Assembly (NCBI GenBank): GCA_016721845.1
Contig: JADKHK010000013.1
Location: forward strand, 1,594,501 to 1,658,500
Reading direction: 5' to 3'
Length of the DNA stretch: 64,000 bases
From: Lysobacterales bacterium
Lineage (GTDB): Bacteria > Pseudomonadota > Gammaproteobacteria > Xanthomonadales > Ahniellaceae
A program made the translations under genes and the position numbers. Positions 17,840 to 25,710 of this stretch are shown piece by piece. Below the pieces are notes generated by a model, which did no database searches, had not been told where the DNA came from, and saw nothing but the letters and a program-made list of their open reading frames with translations. Position 1 is the first letter of the stretch. Every line of letters begins with the position of its first letter.

Positions 17840-18688
17840 ATGGACGCGACTGCACAGGACACCCTGCCCGCCGACCTGAAACCCTTCGTCTGCGACAGTT
17901 GCGACGCGTGGAACGCGGCGCACCCGCCGTTCAAGCTGTTCGGCGGTTCGCACTACATCGGACCGGAAGGACTGAGCGTCGTGGCCATCGATACGGGCGC
18001 CGGCGTGATCCTGATCGACGGCGGGCTGCCGCAGTCGATGGACGGCATCATCGCCGGGCTGAAGTCGATCGGTCGCGATGTGCGCGACGTGAAGTACATC
18101 GCCGTCTCGCATCCGCATTACGACCACGCCGGTGGCGTGGCCGCGCTCTCGCGGCTAAGCGGTGCCACGGTGCTGTCGACCGACGCCGGCGCCGATGCGT
18201 TGCGGAAAGGCGACGTGCCCGATGACGACCCGCAGGCCGGTTACGGCGATTTCATGAAATTTCCGCCCGTCGCGAAGGTGCGCGCGATGGCCGATGGGGA
18301 AACCATCACGCTCGCCGACACCACACTGACCGCGCATGCGACGCCGGGCCATACGCCGGGTGGCGCGTCCTGGTCGTGGCGTGACTGCGAAGGGGATCGT
18401 TGCATCGACCTGGTGTTCGCCGACAGCCTGAATCCGGTGTCGCACGACGACTTCCAATTCGGCGACGACCCGGAACGGATCGCGACGTTTCGCAGCAGCA
18501 TCGAGAAGGTGCGCGCACTGCCCTGCGACCTGCTGATCTCGGCACATCCGTCGCAATCGCGCCTGTTCGAACGTCAGGCGAAGGACGCATTGGTCGATGC
18601 CGGCGCCTGCCAGACCTATGCCGACGAGGCTTCAGCCCGCTTGGACCAGCGCCTCGCGACGGAGCGCACGCAGGCCCCGATCGACTAG
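17840..18688 (+). CDS. Subclass B3 metallo-beta-lactamase homologue lacking a signal peptide
   Basis: A 282-residue MBL-fold hydrolase. All six B3 zinc ligands are visible: H91, H93, D95 and H96 in SHPHYDH, H171 in TPGHTPGG, and H236 in SAHPSQS. The start of the domain (FGGSHYIGPEGLSVV), ALPCDLLISAHP and the end CQTYADEASARLDQRLATE resemble Stenotrophomonas L1. The Cys pair (229, 257) corresponds to L1's disulfide. However, no hydrophobic leader precedes residue 1. The ATG at 17840 has GGAG upstream, and the in-frame codons back to the stop at 17765 contain no start. Beta-lactam hydrolysis is plausible from family but export is unexplained; a cytoplasmic lactonase-like role is the alternative. 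Confidence 0.85.
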   Translation: MDATAQDTLPADLKPFVCDSCDAWNAAHPPFKLFGGSHYIGPEGLSVVAIDTGAGVILIDGGLPQSMDGIIAGLKSIGRDVRDVKYIAVSHPHYDHAGGVAALSRLSGATVLSTDAGADALRKGDVPDDDPQAGYGDFMKFPPVAKVRAMADGETITLADTTLTAHATPGHTPGGASWSWRDCEGDRCIDLVFADSLNPVSHDDFQFGDDPERIATFRSSIEKVRALPCDLLISAHPSQSRLFERQAKDALVDAGACQTYADEASARLDQRLATERTQAPID

Positions 18689-19710
18689 CGCTTCAAGTTC
18701 AGGTGGATGACGAAGCGCACGCGCCCGAAGTTCATGTTCATCGTGCTTTCCAGCGTCGCGCCGGCGACCTCGGGTTGCGCCTTGAGGGATGCGAGCAGCA
18801 CGTCGAGTGCGGCACGATCCGGCAAGGTGCCGGTAAACAGCACGTAGTCGCTTTCGCGACGGAAGTTCAGCAACTGGGCGTCCGCGCCCATCAGCTTCCT
18901 GGCGCGGATACGCAGGTCGACGATGCGCGGGTCCTCGTCTTTCTGCAACCAGCCATCGGGATCAGGCGCCGTCTGCGCGCGTTCGTCGAGCGGCAGGTTC
19001 TGCACCGTCGGCGTCCAGAACGACGGCACCTCGGCCGGGACGAAGCGCGCCCAGCGGGAGTGCGTGTGGATCGAGTACGGAATGCCGGCACCGGTCTCCG
19101 CCCACAGGCTGATGACCTTGCGTTCGGTCTTGTCGAAACGCACCTGCAAGCCGCCACGCACGTCGCGGGTCATCGCGATCTCGGTGTCGTAGTCGCCCTG
19201 CTCGACCCACCAGCCGTCGCGACATTCGCCCTTGCGGCCGTGCATGCCCCATTCGGGCACCGGGCCGAGTTGCCTCAGTGTGTCGAACGGCAATTCCCTG
19301 CGCACCTTCAACACGCCGCGCATCGGGTCGAACAGCGTCAAGGCCTGCTTTCGCCACGCCGCGTACTCGGCCGGACGTTCCTTGCGAAAACGTTCAATCG
19401 CTGCGGCGAACTCGGCCGGGTCGCGATGGAACACCGTGGTCATCGCCGACCCGCCCGAATCGAACAGCGACAGTACCGTCGCCGGCCCGCCCAGCGTGTG
19501 CGTGTATGCGGTGTTGCTCCAGTCGACCTGGCTGCCCGCGTCCGCCTGCATCGCGAACGAGCCCGACAGGTCCGGGCAGGTCGTTTCGCTAAGCGGTGTC
19601 GGGAAGTCGGGCGCATCGCCGCTGTGGCGGAAGCACCCCGCGGTCAAGCACGCGGTCATCACGACGACGACTCGTGCGAGCGACACGACTCGTCGCACTC
19701 GTTCACGCAT
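18685..19710 (-). CDS. Uncharacterised lipoprotein downstream of puuC
   Basis: A 341-residue protein with a lipoprotein signal (LTAGC, Cys 26). The mature part is mixed alpha/beta, with no catalytic motif I recognise. Near residues 50-70 it has a SGSFAMQADAGSQVDWS-type stretch. The last 80 residues (DYVLFTGTLPDRAALDVLLASLK) look like a ferredoxin-like fold. It overlaps the end of puuC by 8 bases, so it is translated with it, but a polyamine role is not evident. Its stop codon shares the CTAG palindrome with that of the convergent lactamase gene. Confidence 0.75.
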   Translation of the reverse strand: MRERVRRVVSLARVVVVMTACLTAGCFRHSGDAPDFPTPLSETTCPDLSGSFAMQADAGSQVDWSNTAYTHTLGGPATVLSLFDSGGSAMTTVFHRDPAEFAAAIERFRKERPAEYAAWRKQALTLFDPMRGVLKVRRELPFDTLRQLGPVPEWGMHGRKGECRDGWWVEQGDYDTEIAMTRDVRGGLQVRFDKTERKVISLWAETGAGIPYSIHTHSRWARFVPAEVPSFWTPTVQNLPLDERAQTAPDPDGWLQKDEDPRIVDLRIRARKLMGADAQLLNFRRESDYVLFTGTLPDRAALDVLLASLKAQPEVAGATLESTMNMNFGRVRFVIHLNLKR

Positions 19711-21202
19711 CGAGATTGATCCAGGTCGCTTTCACTTCGGTGTATTTCTCGAACGCGTGCAGCGACTTGTCGCGGCCATTGCCGCTTTGCTTGTAACCGC
19801 CGAAGGGCGCGGTCATGTCGCCGCCGTCCCAGTAGTTCACCCAGACGCTGCCGGCGCGCAGTTTGCGTGCGACGCGATGGGCTTTGCTGATGTCGCGCGT
19901 CCACACGCCGGCGGCGAGGCCGAAGTCGCTGTCGTTCGCGTAGCGCAATGCCTGTGCCTCGTCGTCGAACGCAATGACGCTGAGCACCGGCCCGAAGATT
20001 TCTTCGCGCGAGATCGTGTGCGTATGCGCGACGTCATCGAAGATCGTCGGTTCGATGTAGCAGCCGCCGGCCACCGGGTGCACACGCTGCCCACCCAGCG
20101 CGAGGCGCGCGCCGTCGGCCTGGCCCTGCTCGATGTAGGACAGCACGCGACGCGTCTGGTCTTCGTCGACCATCGCGCCCGTCGCGGCGTCGGGATCGAG
20201 CGGATGGCGGGGCTGGTAACGTTTGCCGGCCTCGACCACCATCGCGACGAACTCGTCCTTGATCGAACGCTCAACCAGCAGGCGCGATGCTGCCGTGCAG
20301 ACTTCGCCCTGGTTGTAGAAGATGCCGCTGGCTGCGGCCTCGGCCGCACGCTGCAGGTCCGGCGCGTCGGCGAAGACCAGGTTCGGACTCTTGCCGCCGC
20401 ACTCCATGTAGGCACGCTTCATGTTCGAGCGACCGGCGCAGGTCAGCAGATGACGACCCACCGCCGTCGAGCCGGTAAACACGAGACCATCGATGCCCAT
20501 GTGCAAGGCCATCGGTTCACCGCATTCACGGCCGTAGCCCGGCAAGACGTTCAGCACGCCCGCCGGAATGCCGGCTTCGATCGCGAGTTCGGCCAGACGC
20601 AGGGCCGTCAGCGGCGACTTCTCGCTGGGCTTCAGGATGACCGAGTTGCCGGTCGCCAGTGCCGGCGCGATCTTCCACGTCGCCATCAGCATCGGGAAGT
20701 TCCACGGCACGATCGCGCCGATCACGCCCAAGGGCTCGCGCGTCACCAGGCCCAGTTCGTCATGTCCGGTGGCTGCAACTTCGCCGTAGACCTTGTCGAT
20801 CGCCTCGCCGGTCCAACTCATGCAGCGCACGCTGGCGGCGACGTCGACGTTCAACGCATCCATCACCGGCTTGCCCATGTCGAGCGATTCGAGCAGGGCC
20901 AGCTCCTCGCGATGGTCGTGAATCAGTTGCGCGAACTTCACCAGCACCTTCTTGCGATGCGTCGGCTTGCTGTTCGACCAGTGGCCCGCTTCGAACGCAC
21001 GTCGTGCGACCTGCACCGCGCGACCGACATCGGCCTGGTCGCAGCGCGCGACTTTGGCAAGCACGGCGCCGTCGATCGGGCTGAGCGCGTCGAAGGTCGC
21101 GCCGCTCAGCGCATCCACGTGTTTCCCGTCGATGAAGGCCTGATACGGAAAGCGCAGCGCGGCGGCCTTGGCCTGCCAGTCGGATTGGGTGGGGATGTTC
21201 AT
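19703..21202 (-). CDS. puuC: Gamma-glutamyl-gamma-aminobutyraldehyde dehydrogenase
   Basis: A 499-residue NAD(P)-dependent aldehyde dehydrogenase. It should oxidise gamma-glutamyl-aminobutanal to gamma-glutamyl-GABA, between PuuB and PuuD. Visible are Asn 168 (PWNFP), Glu 267 (MECGG) and catalytic Cys 302 (NQGEVCTAASR). Full-length similarity to PuuC/betaine-aldehyde-type enzymes is clear. It lies downstream of puuR on the same strand, separated by a repeat element, and continues into a lipoprotein gene. It probably also oxidises 4-aminobutanal from SpuC. Confidence 0.9.
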   Translation of the reverse strand: MNIPTQSDWQAKAAALRFPYQAFIDGKHVDALSGATFDALSPIDGAVLAKVARCDQADVGRAVQVARRAFEAGHWSNSKPTHRKKVLVKFAQLIHDHREELALLESLDMGKPVMDALNVDVAASVRCMSWTGEAIDKVYGEVAATGHDELGLVTREPLGVIGAIVPWNFPMLMATWKIAPALATGNSVILKPSEKSPLTALRLAELAIEAGIPAGVLNVLPGYGRECGEPMALHMGIDGLVFTGSTAVGRHLLTCAGRSNMKRAYMECGGKSPNLVFADAPDLQRAAEAAASGIFYNQGEVCTAASRLLVERSIKDEFVAMVVEAGKRYQPRHPLDPDAATGAMVDEDQTRRVLSYIEQGQADGARLALGGQRVHPVAGGCYIEPTIFDDVAHTHTISREEIFGPVLSVIAFDDEAQALRYANDSDFGLAAGVWTRDISKAHRVARKLRAGSVWVNYWDGGDMTAPFGGYKQSGNGRDKSLHAFEKYTEVKATWINLDA

Positions 21203-21267
21203 GACTCGTTCCCGTTCGTTCGTATTCGGTCTTCCCTCGCTGATTGGACGAGAGGAAGTGCTGATGC

Positions 21268-21394
21268 TGCTCCCTCGCCCCGCAGCGCGGCGAGAGGGTG
21301 GCGCGGAGCGCCGGGTGAGGGGTAAGTCCTTGCCGAAGCGCGCCCCTCATCCGCCTTCGGCACCTTCTCCCCGCTGCGCAGGGAGAAGGAAGAG
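21268..21394. repeat. Imperfect inverted-repeat element, copy 1
   Basis: The arms 21268-21324 and 21341-21394 are imperfect reverse complements. Their cores are CCCTCGCCCCGCAGCGCGGCGAG on one side and CTTCTCCCCGCTGCGCAGGGAGAAG on the other (each shortened for the eye: CGCAGCG/CGCTGCG centres, GTGAGGGG/CCCCTCAT inner ends). It fills the puuC-puuR gap and abuts the puuR stop. A related element occurs at 24600-24720. It resembles the short palindromic repeats scattered in gammaproteobacterial genomes; no coding capacity is seen. Confidence 0.75.
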
Positions 21395-21943
21395 CTAGAA
21401 CGTCGGCGGCGTGCTGGCGCTGACGATGATGACGTCGCCCTGGCCGACGTTGCGGAAACGATGCGGGCGCTGGCATTCGAAGTAATAGGCTTCACCGGGA
21501 CCGAGCACGCGGACGTTGTCGCCGACGGTGATCTCGACCTGCCCCTGCAAGACCACGCCCCCCTCTTCGCCCTCGTGGGTGATCATGGTGTCGCCGGTAT
21601 CGCTGGCCGGCGGCATCACTTCGCGCAGGATCGTCATCTGGCGGTTGTCGCGGCGCTGCCCGACGAGGAAATAGTGGATGCCGTTGGTGCCGAGATCGGG
21701 CATGTCGTCCGGCTGGTAGAACGGACTGTCCGGGCCGCTGACCTCAAAGTCGGCGGTGAAGAATTCGGCCAGCGACATCGGAATGCCGTCGAGCACCTTC
21801 TTCAGCGAACTGATCGAGGGGCTGACCTTGTTCTGCTCGATCAGCGAGATCGTGCTGTTGGTCACGCCGACCCGTTTGGCCAGCTCGCGCTGGCTCAGGC
21901 CCTTGGCCTTGCGTACCGCCTGCAGTCGCAGCCCGATGTCCAC
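21395..21943 (-). CDS. puuR: PuuR-type XRE-cupin transcriptional repressor
   Basis: A 182-residue regulator. An N-terminal helix-turn-helix (residues about 6-60, with LSQRELAKRVGVTNSTIS) is followed by a cupin sensor domain (about 110-178, with EGEEGGVVLQGQVEI and FECQRPHRF). E. coli PuuR has this architecture and releases DNA on binding putrescine. The start is a GTG at 21943 with GGAGG upstream. It diverges from the transaminase gene at 22064. The intergenic region carries the same half-sites as the puuD/puuA2 control region. Confidence 0.9.
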   Translation of the reverse strand: MDIGLRLQAVRKAKGLSQRELAKRVGVTNSTISLIEQNKVSPSISSLKKVLDGIPMSLAEFFTADFEVSGPDSPFYQPDDMPDLGTNGIHYFLVGQRRDNRQMTILREVMPPASDTGDTMITHEGEEGGVVLQGQVEITVGDNVRVLGPGEAYYFECQRPHRFRNVGQGDVIIVSASTPPTF

Positions 21944-21965
21944 GCCGACGCCTCCGTGATGCGAA

Positions 21966-21999
21966 ATGTTGAACAGTGCGAGCCGTGAGCGTCCAACAT
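21966..21999. promoter_or_regulatory. Inverted ATGTTGA half-sites upstream of puuR
   Basis: ATGTTGAA (21966-21973) and TCCAACAT (21992-21999) are inverted copies, one mismatch apart, 18 bases between them. They match the pair at 11574-11621. Their position between puuR and the divergent transaminase gene suits autoregulation plus control of the transaminase-ald genes. Confidence 0.5.
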
Positions 22000-22009
22000 C
22001 GGCGCGCCG

Positions 22010-22038
22010 TTGTAAAGTTTATTTGACACTGCTAGCGT
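22010..22038 (+). promoter_or_regulatory. Sigma-70-like promoter for the transaminase-ald genes
   Basis: TTGTAA (22010-22015), a 17-base spacer and TAGCGT (22033-22038) give a plausible promoter with start near 22045. A perfect TTGACA at 22023-22028 lies inside the spacer and could serve a second, weaker promoter with TATTTC at 22045-22050. Confidence 0.45.
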
Positions 22039-22063
22039 GCCCGTTATTTCACGGAGCCTGGAC

Positions 22064-23428
22064 ATGCGCAGCGAACTCGCCCCCTTCCACAGCCATTACG
22101 CGAACGAAGCGACCTCGTCGCCGGAACAGATGGGGGCGTTCTGGATGCCGTTCTCGGCCAACCGACAGTTCAAGTCGAAGCCGCGCCTGCTCGCATCCGC
22201 GAAGGGCATGTTCTACACCTCCGTGGATGGCCGCGAGATTCTCGACGGCACCGGCGGCCTGTGGTGCTGCAATGCCGGCCATGGCCGCGACCGCATCGTC
22301 GCTGCCGTGCAACAGCAGATCGCGACGATGGACTTCGCGCCGACCTTCCAGATGGGTCATCCCCTGCCGTTCAAGGTGGCCGAACGCCTGGCCGCGATCT
22401 CGCCGGAAGGCATGAGCCGCGTGTTCTTCACCAATTCGGGCTCGGAGTCGGTCGATACCGCACTGAAGATCGCGCTGGCCTATCACCGTGCCCGCGGCGA
22501 AGCCTCGCGCACGCGCCTGATCGGTCGCGAAAAGGGCTATCACGGCGTCGGCTTCGGCGGCATCTCGGTCGGCGGCCTGCCGAACAACCGCAAGTTCTTC
22601 GGCCCGCTGCTGCCCGGCGTCGACCATCTGCGCCACACGCTCGATATCGGTCGCAATGCGTTCTCGAAGGGCTTGCCACCGAATGGCATCGAACTCGCGG
22701 AAGACTTGGAACGGATGGTCGCGCTGCATGACGCCAGCACGATCGCCGCGGTCATCGTCGAGCCGATCGCCGGTTCCGCCGGCGTGGTGATTCCGCCGGA
22801 CGGTTATCTCAAGCGTCTGCGCGAGATCTGCGACAAGCACGGCATCCTGCTGATCTTCGACGAAGTCATCACCGGCTTCGGTCGCGTCGGCAAGGCCTTC
22901 GCGGCGCAGCGCTTCGGGGTGACACCGGACCTCATCACCTGCGCCAAGGGCCTGTCGAATGGTTCGGTGCCGATGGGCGCGGTGATCGCGTCCGACAAGA
23001 TCCACGACACCTTCATGACCGGACCCGAGGGCGCGATCGAACTCTTCCACGGCTACACCTATTCGGGCCATCCGCTGGCCTGCGCTGCGGCACTGGCGAC
23101 GCTCGACATCTACGAAGAGGAAAACCTGTTCGAGAAGGCGATCGAACTCGAAGGCTACTGGCAGGACGCGATCCACTCGCTCAAGGGCCTGCCGAACGTC
23201 ATCGACATCCGCAATTTCGGCCTGATCGGCGCGATCGAACTGGCGCCGCGCGAGGGCAAGATCGGTGCGCGCGCCTATGACATCTTCACGACCTGCTTCC
23301 ATGACAAGGATCTGCTGATCCGCGTGACCGGCGACGTGATCGCGCTGTCGCCGCCGCTGATTCTCGACAAGTCGCACATCGACAGGATTTTCTCGACGCT
23401 CGCGGATACGATTCGCGCCACTGCGTAA
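22064..23428 (+). CDS. Omega-amino acid (beta-alanine/GABA)--pyruvate aminotransferase
   Basis: A 454-residue class III PLP aminotransferase of the omega-amino-acid:pyruvate group. The PLP Lys is in CAKGLSNGSVPMG (295), with Asp 266 and the NSGSESVDTALKIAL stretch near 124-138. In this locus it is the best candidate to transaminate GABA from PuuD, or beta-alanine from spermidine breakdown, because no separate gabT is present. The ATG at 22064 has GGAG upstream. It is followed after 47 bases by alanine dehydrogenase, which fits pyruvate as amino acceptor and alanine as by-product. Confidence 0.88.
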   Translation: MRSELAPFHSHYANEATSSPEQMGAFWMPFSANRQFKSKPRLLASAKGMFYTSVDGREILDGTGGLWCCNAGHGRDRIVAAVQQQIATMDFAPTFQMGHPLPFKVAERLAAISPEGMSRVFFTNSGSESVDTALKIALAYHRARGEASRTRLIGREKGYHGVGFGGISVGGLPNNRKFFGPLLPGVDHLRHTLDIGRNAFSKGLPPNGIELAEDLERMVALHDASTIAAVIVEPIAGSAGVVIPPDGYLKRLREICDKHGILLIFDEVITGFGRVGKAFAAQRFGVTPDLITCAKGLSNGSVPMGAVIASDKIHDTFMTGPEGAIELFHGYTYSGHPLACAAALATLDIYEEENLFEKAIELEGYWQDAIHSLKGLPNVIDIRNFGLIGAIELAPREGKIGARAYDIFTTCFHDKDLLIRVTGDVIALSPPLILDKSHIDRIFSTLADTIRATA

Positions 23429-23475
23429 GGCGCAGCCGCATTCACGTTTTCGTTCAACGCCCCGGGAGGGCAGTC

Positions 23476-24591
23476 ATGCTGATCGGCGTACCCAAGGAAA
23501 TCAAGAACCACGAATACCGCATCGGCCTGACGCCGGCCGGCGCCCGCGAACTCACGCATCATGGCCATCAGGTCATCGTGCAGCGCGATGGTGGCAAATC
23601 CATCGGCTTGACCAACGAGATGTACGAGAAGGCCGGCGCCCGCATCGTCGATACGGCCGAGGACATCTTCGCCCGCGCCGACATGATCATCAAGGTCAAG
23701 GAGCCGCAGCCGGGTGAATGCAAGATGCTGCGTCCGGGCCAGCTGCTCTATACGTACCTGCACCTGGCGCCGGATCCGGACCAGACCGCGGCGCTGGTGA
23801 AGTCCGGTTGCACCGCGATTGCCTACGAAACCGTCACCGACCGCAAGGGCGGCCTGCCGCTGCTGGCGCCGATGTCGGAAGTCGCCGGCCGCATGTCGAT
23901 CCAGGCCGGTGCGCATGCGCTCGAAAAGGCGCAAGGCGGTTCCGGTGTGCTGCTCGGCGGCGTGCCCGGCGTGAAGCCGGCGGAAGTGCTGGTAATCGGC
24001 GGCGGCGTGGTCGGCATCAATGCCGCGCGCATGGCCATGGGCCTGAATGCCCGCGTCACCATCCTCGACCGCTCGCTCGATCGCCTGAAGTACCTCGACG
24101 AGCTCTACGGCGACAAGATCACGACGCTGTACTCGACCATCGACGCCATCGAAGACCTGCTGCCGATGACCGATCTCGTCATCGGGGCCGTGCTGATTCC
24201 GGGTGCCGCAGCGCCGAAGCTGGTGTCGCGCAAGCACCTGTCGCTGATGCGTCCGGGTTCGGTACTGGTCGATGTCGCGATCGACCAGGGCGGCTGCTTC
24301 GAGACCTCGAAGGCCACCACGCACCAGCATCCGACCTACGAAGTGGACGGCATCATCCACTACTGCGTCGCGAACATGCCCGGCGGCGTCGCCCGTACCT
24401 CGACCTTCGCGCTGACCAACGCCACGCTGCCGTTCGCCGTGCAACTCGCGAACAAGGGCAAGAAGGCGATGCTCGATGACGGCCATTTGCTCAACGGCTT
24501 GAACGTGCACGCCGGCAAGATCACCTTCGAAGCAGTGGCGAAGGACCTTGGCTACGACTACGTGCCGGCGGCGGAAGCCTTGAAGTCGTGA
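23476..24591 (+). CDS. ald: Alanine dehydrogenase
   Basis: A 371-residue NAD-dependent enzyme converting L-alanine to pyruvate and ammonia. The residues known to be catalytic in bacterial Ald are at their standard positions: Arg 15, Lys 75, His 96 and Asp 270. The NAD-binding GGGVVG is at 175-180. The ATG follows a good GGGAGG site. Next to the transaminase, it should recycle alanine to pyruvate so that transamination keeps running, and it releases the nitrogen as ammonia. Confidence 0.95.
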   Translation: MLIGVPKEIKNHEYRIGLTPAGARELTHHGHQVIVQRDGGKSIGLTNEMYEKAGARIVDTAEDIFARADMIIKVKEPQPGECKMLRPGQLLYTYLHLAPDPDQTAALVKSGCTAIAYETVTDRKGGLPLLAPMSEVAGRMSIQAGAHALEKAQGGSGVLLGGVPGVKPAEVLVIGGGVVGINAARMAMGLNARVTILDRSLDRLKYLDELYGDKITTLYSTIDAIEDLLPMTDLVIGAVLIPGAAAPKLVSRKHLSLMRPGSVLVDVAIDQGGCFETSKATTHQHPTYEVDGIIHYCVANMPGGVARTSTFALTNATLPFAVQLANKGKKAMLDDGHLLNGLNVHAGKITFEAVAKDLGYDYVPAAEALKS

Positions 24592-24599
24592 CCTGGTAG

Positions 24600-24720
24600 A
24601 GCGCCCCTCACCCTGCCCTCTCCCCGCTGCGCGGGGCGAGGGAACGAGAGACGCAATCGATGTCTTTCCTTCGCCCCGCGCAGCGGGGAGAAGGTGCCCG
24701 AAGGGCGGATGAGGGGCGCT
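24600..24720. repeat. Long inverted-repeat element, copy 2
   Basis: About 121 bases with terminal inverted repeats AGCGCCCCTCA (24600-24610) and TGAGGGGCGCT (24710-24720). The arms are nearly perfect (CTCCCCGCTGCGCGGGGCGA against its complement in 24668-24694). The whole can fold as one hairpin with a loop of about 25 bases. It fills the ald-speB gap and is related to the element at 21268-21394. It looks like a REP/MITE-type sequence. Confidence 0.8.
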
Positions 24721-24732
24721 TTCGCTGATCGT

Positions 24733-25710
24733 ATGTCCAACGACAAATCCCACTTCCCCTCCCGCACCGACCTCGCGTTCACGCGCGAATCGCCCTACGG
24801 TACCCAGGCCGAACCGACCTACTCCGGCGCACTCAGCTTCCTGCGCCGGACCTACACGAAAGACCTCGCCGACGTGGATGTCGCCGTGTTCGGCATCCCG
24901 TTCGATACCGCCACGACGAATCGACCCGGCACCCGTTTCGGTCCGCGTGCGATCCGCCAAGCGTCCGCATCGTTGGCCTGGTGCCGCCCGTACTCGTGGG
25001 ATTTCGATCCGCTCGATCGCCTGCACGTCATCGACTTCGGCGATCTCCATTTCGACCATGGCCGCCCCGAGCGCGTACCCGATGCGATTCGCGATCAGGT
25101 TGCAGCGATTGTTTCGGCGGGCGTGCTGCCGCTGGCCCTCGGTGGCGATCATTTCGTCAGCTACCCGATCCTCCAGGCGCTCGCCGCGAAACACGGCCCC
25201 CTGTCGCTGATCCATTTCGATGCGCACAGCGACACCTGGGAAGACGCCGATGGCCGCATTGACCACGGCACGATGTTCTTCCACGCCGCGAAGCAGGGCC
25301 TGGTCGATCCGGCCCGCTCGATCCAGCTCGGCCTGCGCACCTTCAATCCGGAATCGCATGGATACGACGTGCGCGACGCGAACTGGATGCATGCGCATGG
25401 CCTCGCCGCGACCCTCGCCGCGATCCGCGAACGCGTCGGCGCGCAGCCCTGCTATGTCAGCTTCGACATCGACTTCCTTGACCCCGCCTACGCGCCCGGC
25501 ACCGGCACGCCGGTCGTCGGCGGTTTCAGCACGCACGATGCCCTGCACCTGATCCGCGGCCTCGCCGGCCTGAACGTCATCGGCGCCGATGTCGTCGAAG
25601 TCAGCCCGCCCTACGACGTCAGCGACATCACCGCGCTGGCCGCCGCCAGCATCGCGCACGAACTGCTCGCAGTCATCGCATCGCGGTATCCGGATCGTCC
25701 GGCGCGATGA
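24733..25710 (+). CDS. speB: Agmatinase (ureohydrolase family)
   Basis: A 325-residue binuclear-manganese hydrolase that should cleave agmatine to putrescine and urea. Metal ligands are visible as H140 (GGDH), D163/H165/D167 (DAHSD) and D245/D247 (SFDIDFLDP). The ATG at 24733 follows the repeat; an earlier in-frame ATG at 24694 lies inside it and is unlikely. The stop overlaps the start of a guanidinium-type SMR exporter. No arginine decarboxylase is in the window, so agmatine is presumably imported or made elsewhere. Other guanidino substrates (guanidinobutyrate, guanidine) are alternatives, given the neighbour. Confidence 0.87.
   Translation: MSNDKSHFPSRTDLAFTRESPYGTQAEPTYSGALSFLRRTYTKDLADVDVAVFGIPFDTATTNRPGTRFGPRAIRQASASLAWCRPYSWDFDPLDRLHVIDFGDLHFDHGRPERVPDAIRDQVAAIVSAGVLPLALGGDHFVSYPILQALAAKHGPLSLIHFDAHSDTWEDADGRIDHGTMFFHAAKQGLVDPARSIQLGLRTFNPESHGYDVRDANWMHAHGLAATLAAIRERVGAQPCYVSFDIDFLDPAYAPGTGTPVVGGFSTHDALHLIRGLAGLNVIGADVVEVSPPYDVSDITALAAASIAHELLAVIASRYPDRPAR

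Noticed and set aside
24694..24732. Earlier ATG for the agmatinase gene.
   Set aside because: It lies inside the inverted-repeat element and the extra 13 residues are not family-like.
23275..25659. A 794-codon minus-strand frame across ald and speB, and similar long antisense frames over the TonB receptor (49136-51832) and the met genes.
   Set aside because: They lie opposite well-recognised genes, run through the repeat element, and have shadow composition.
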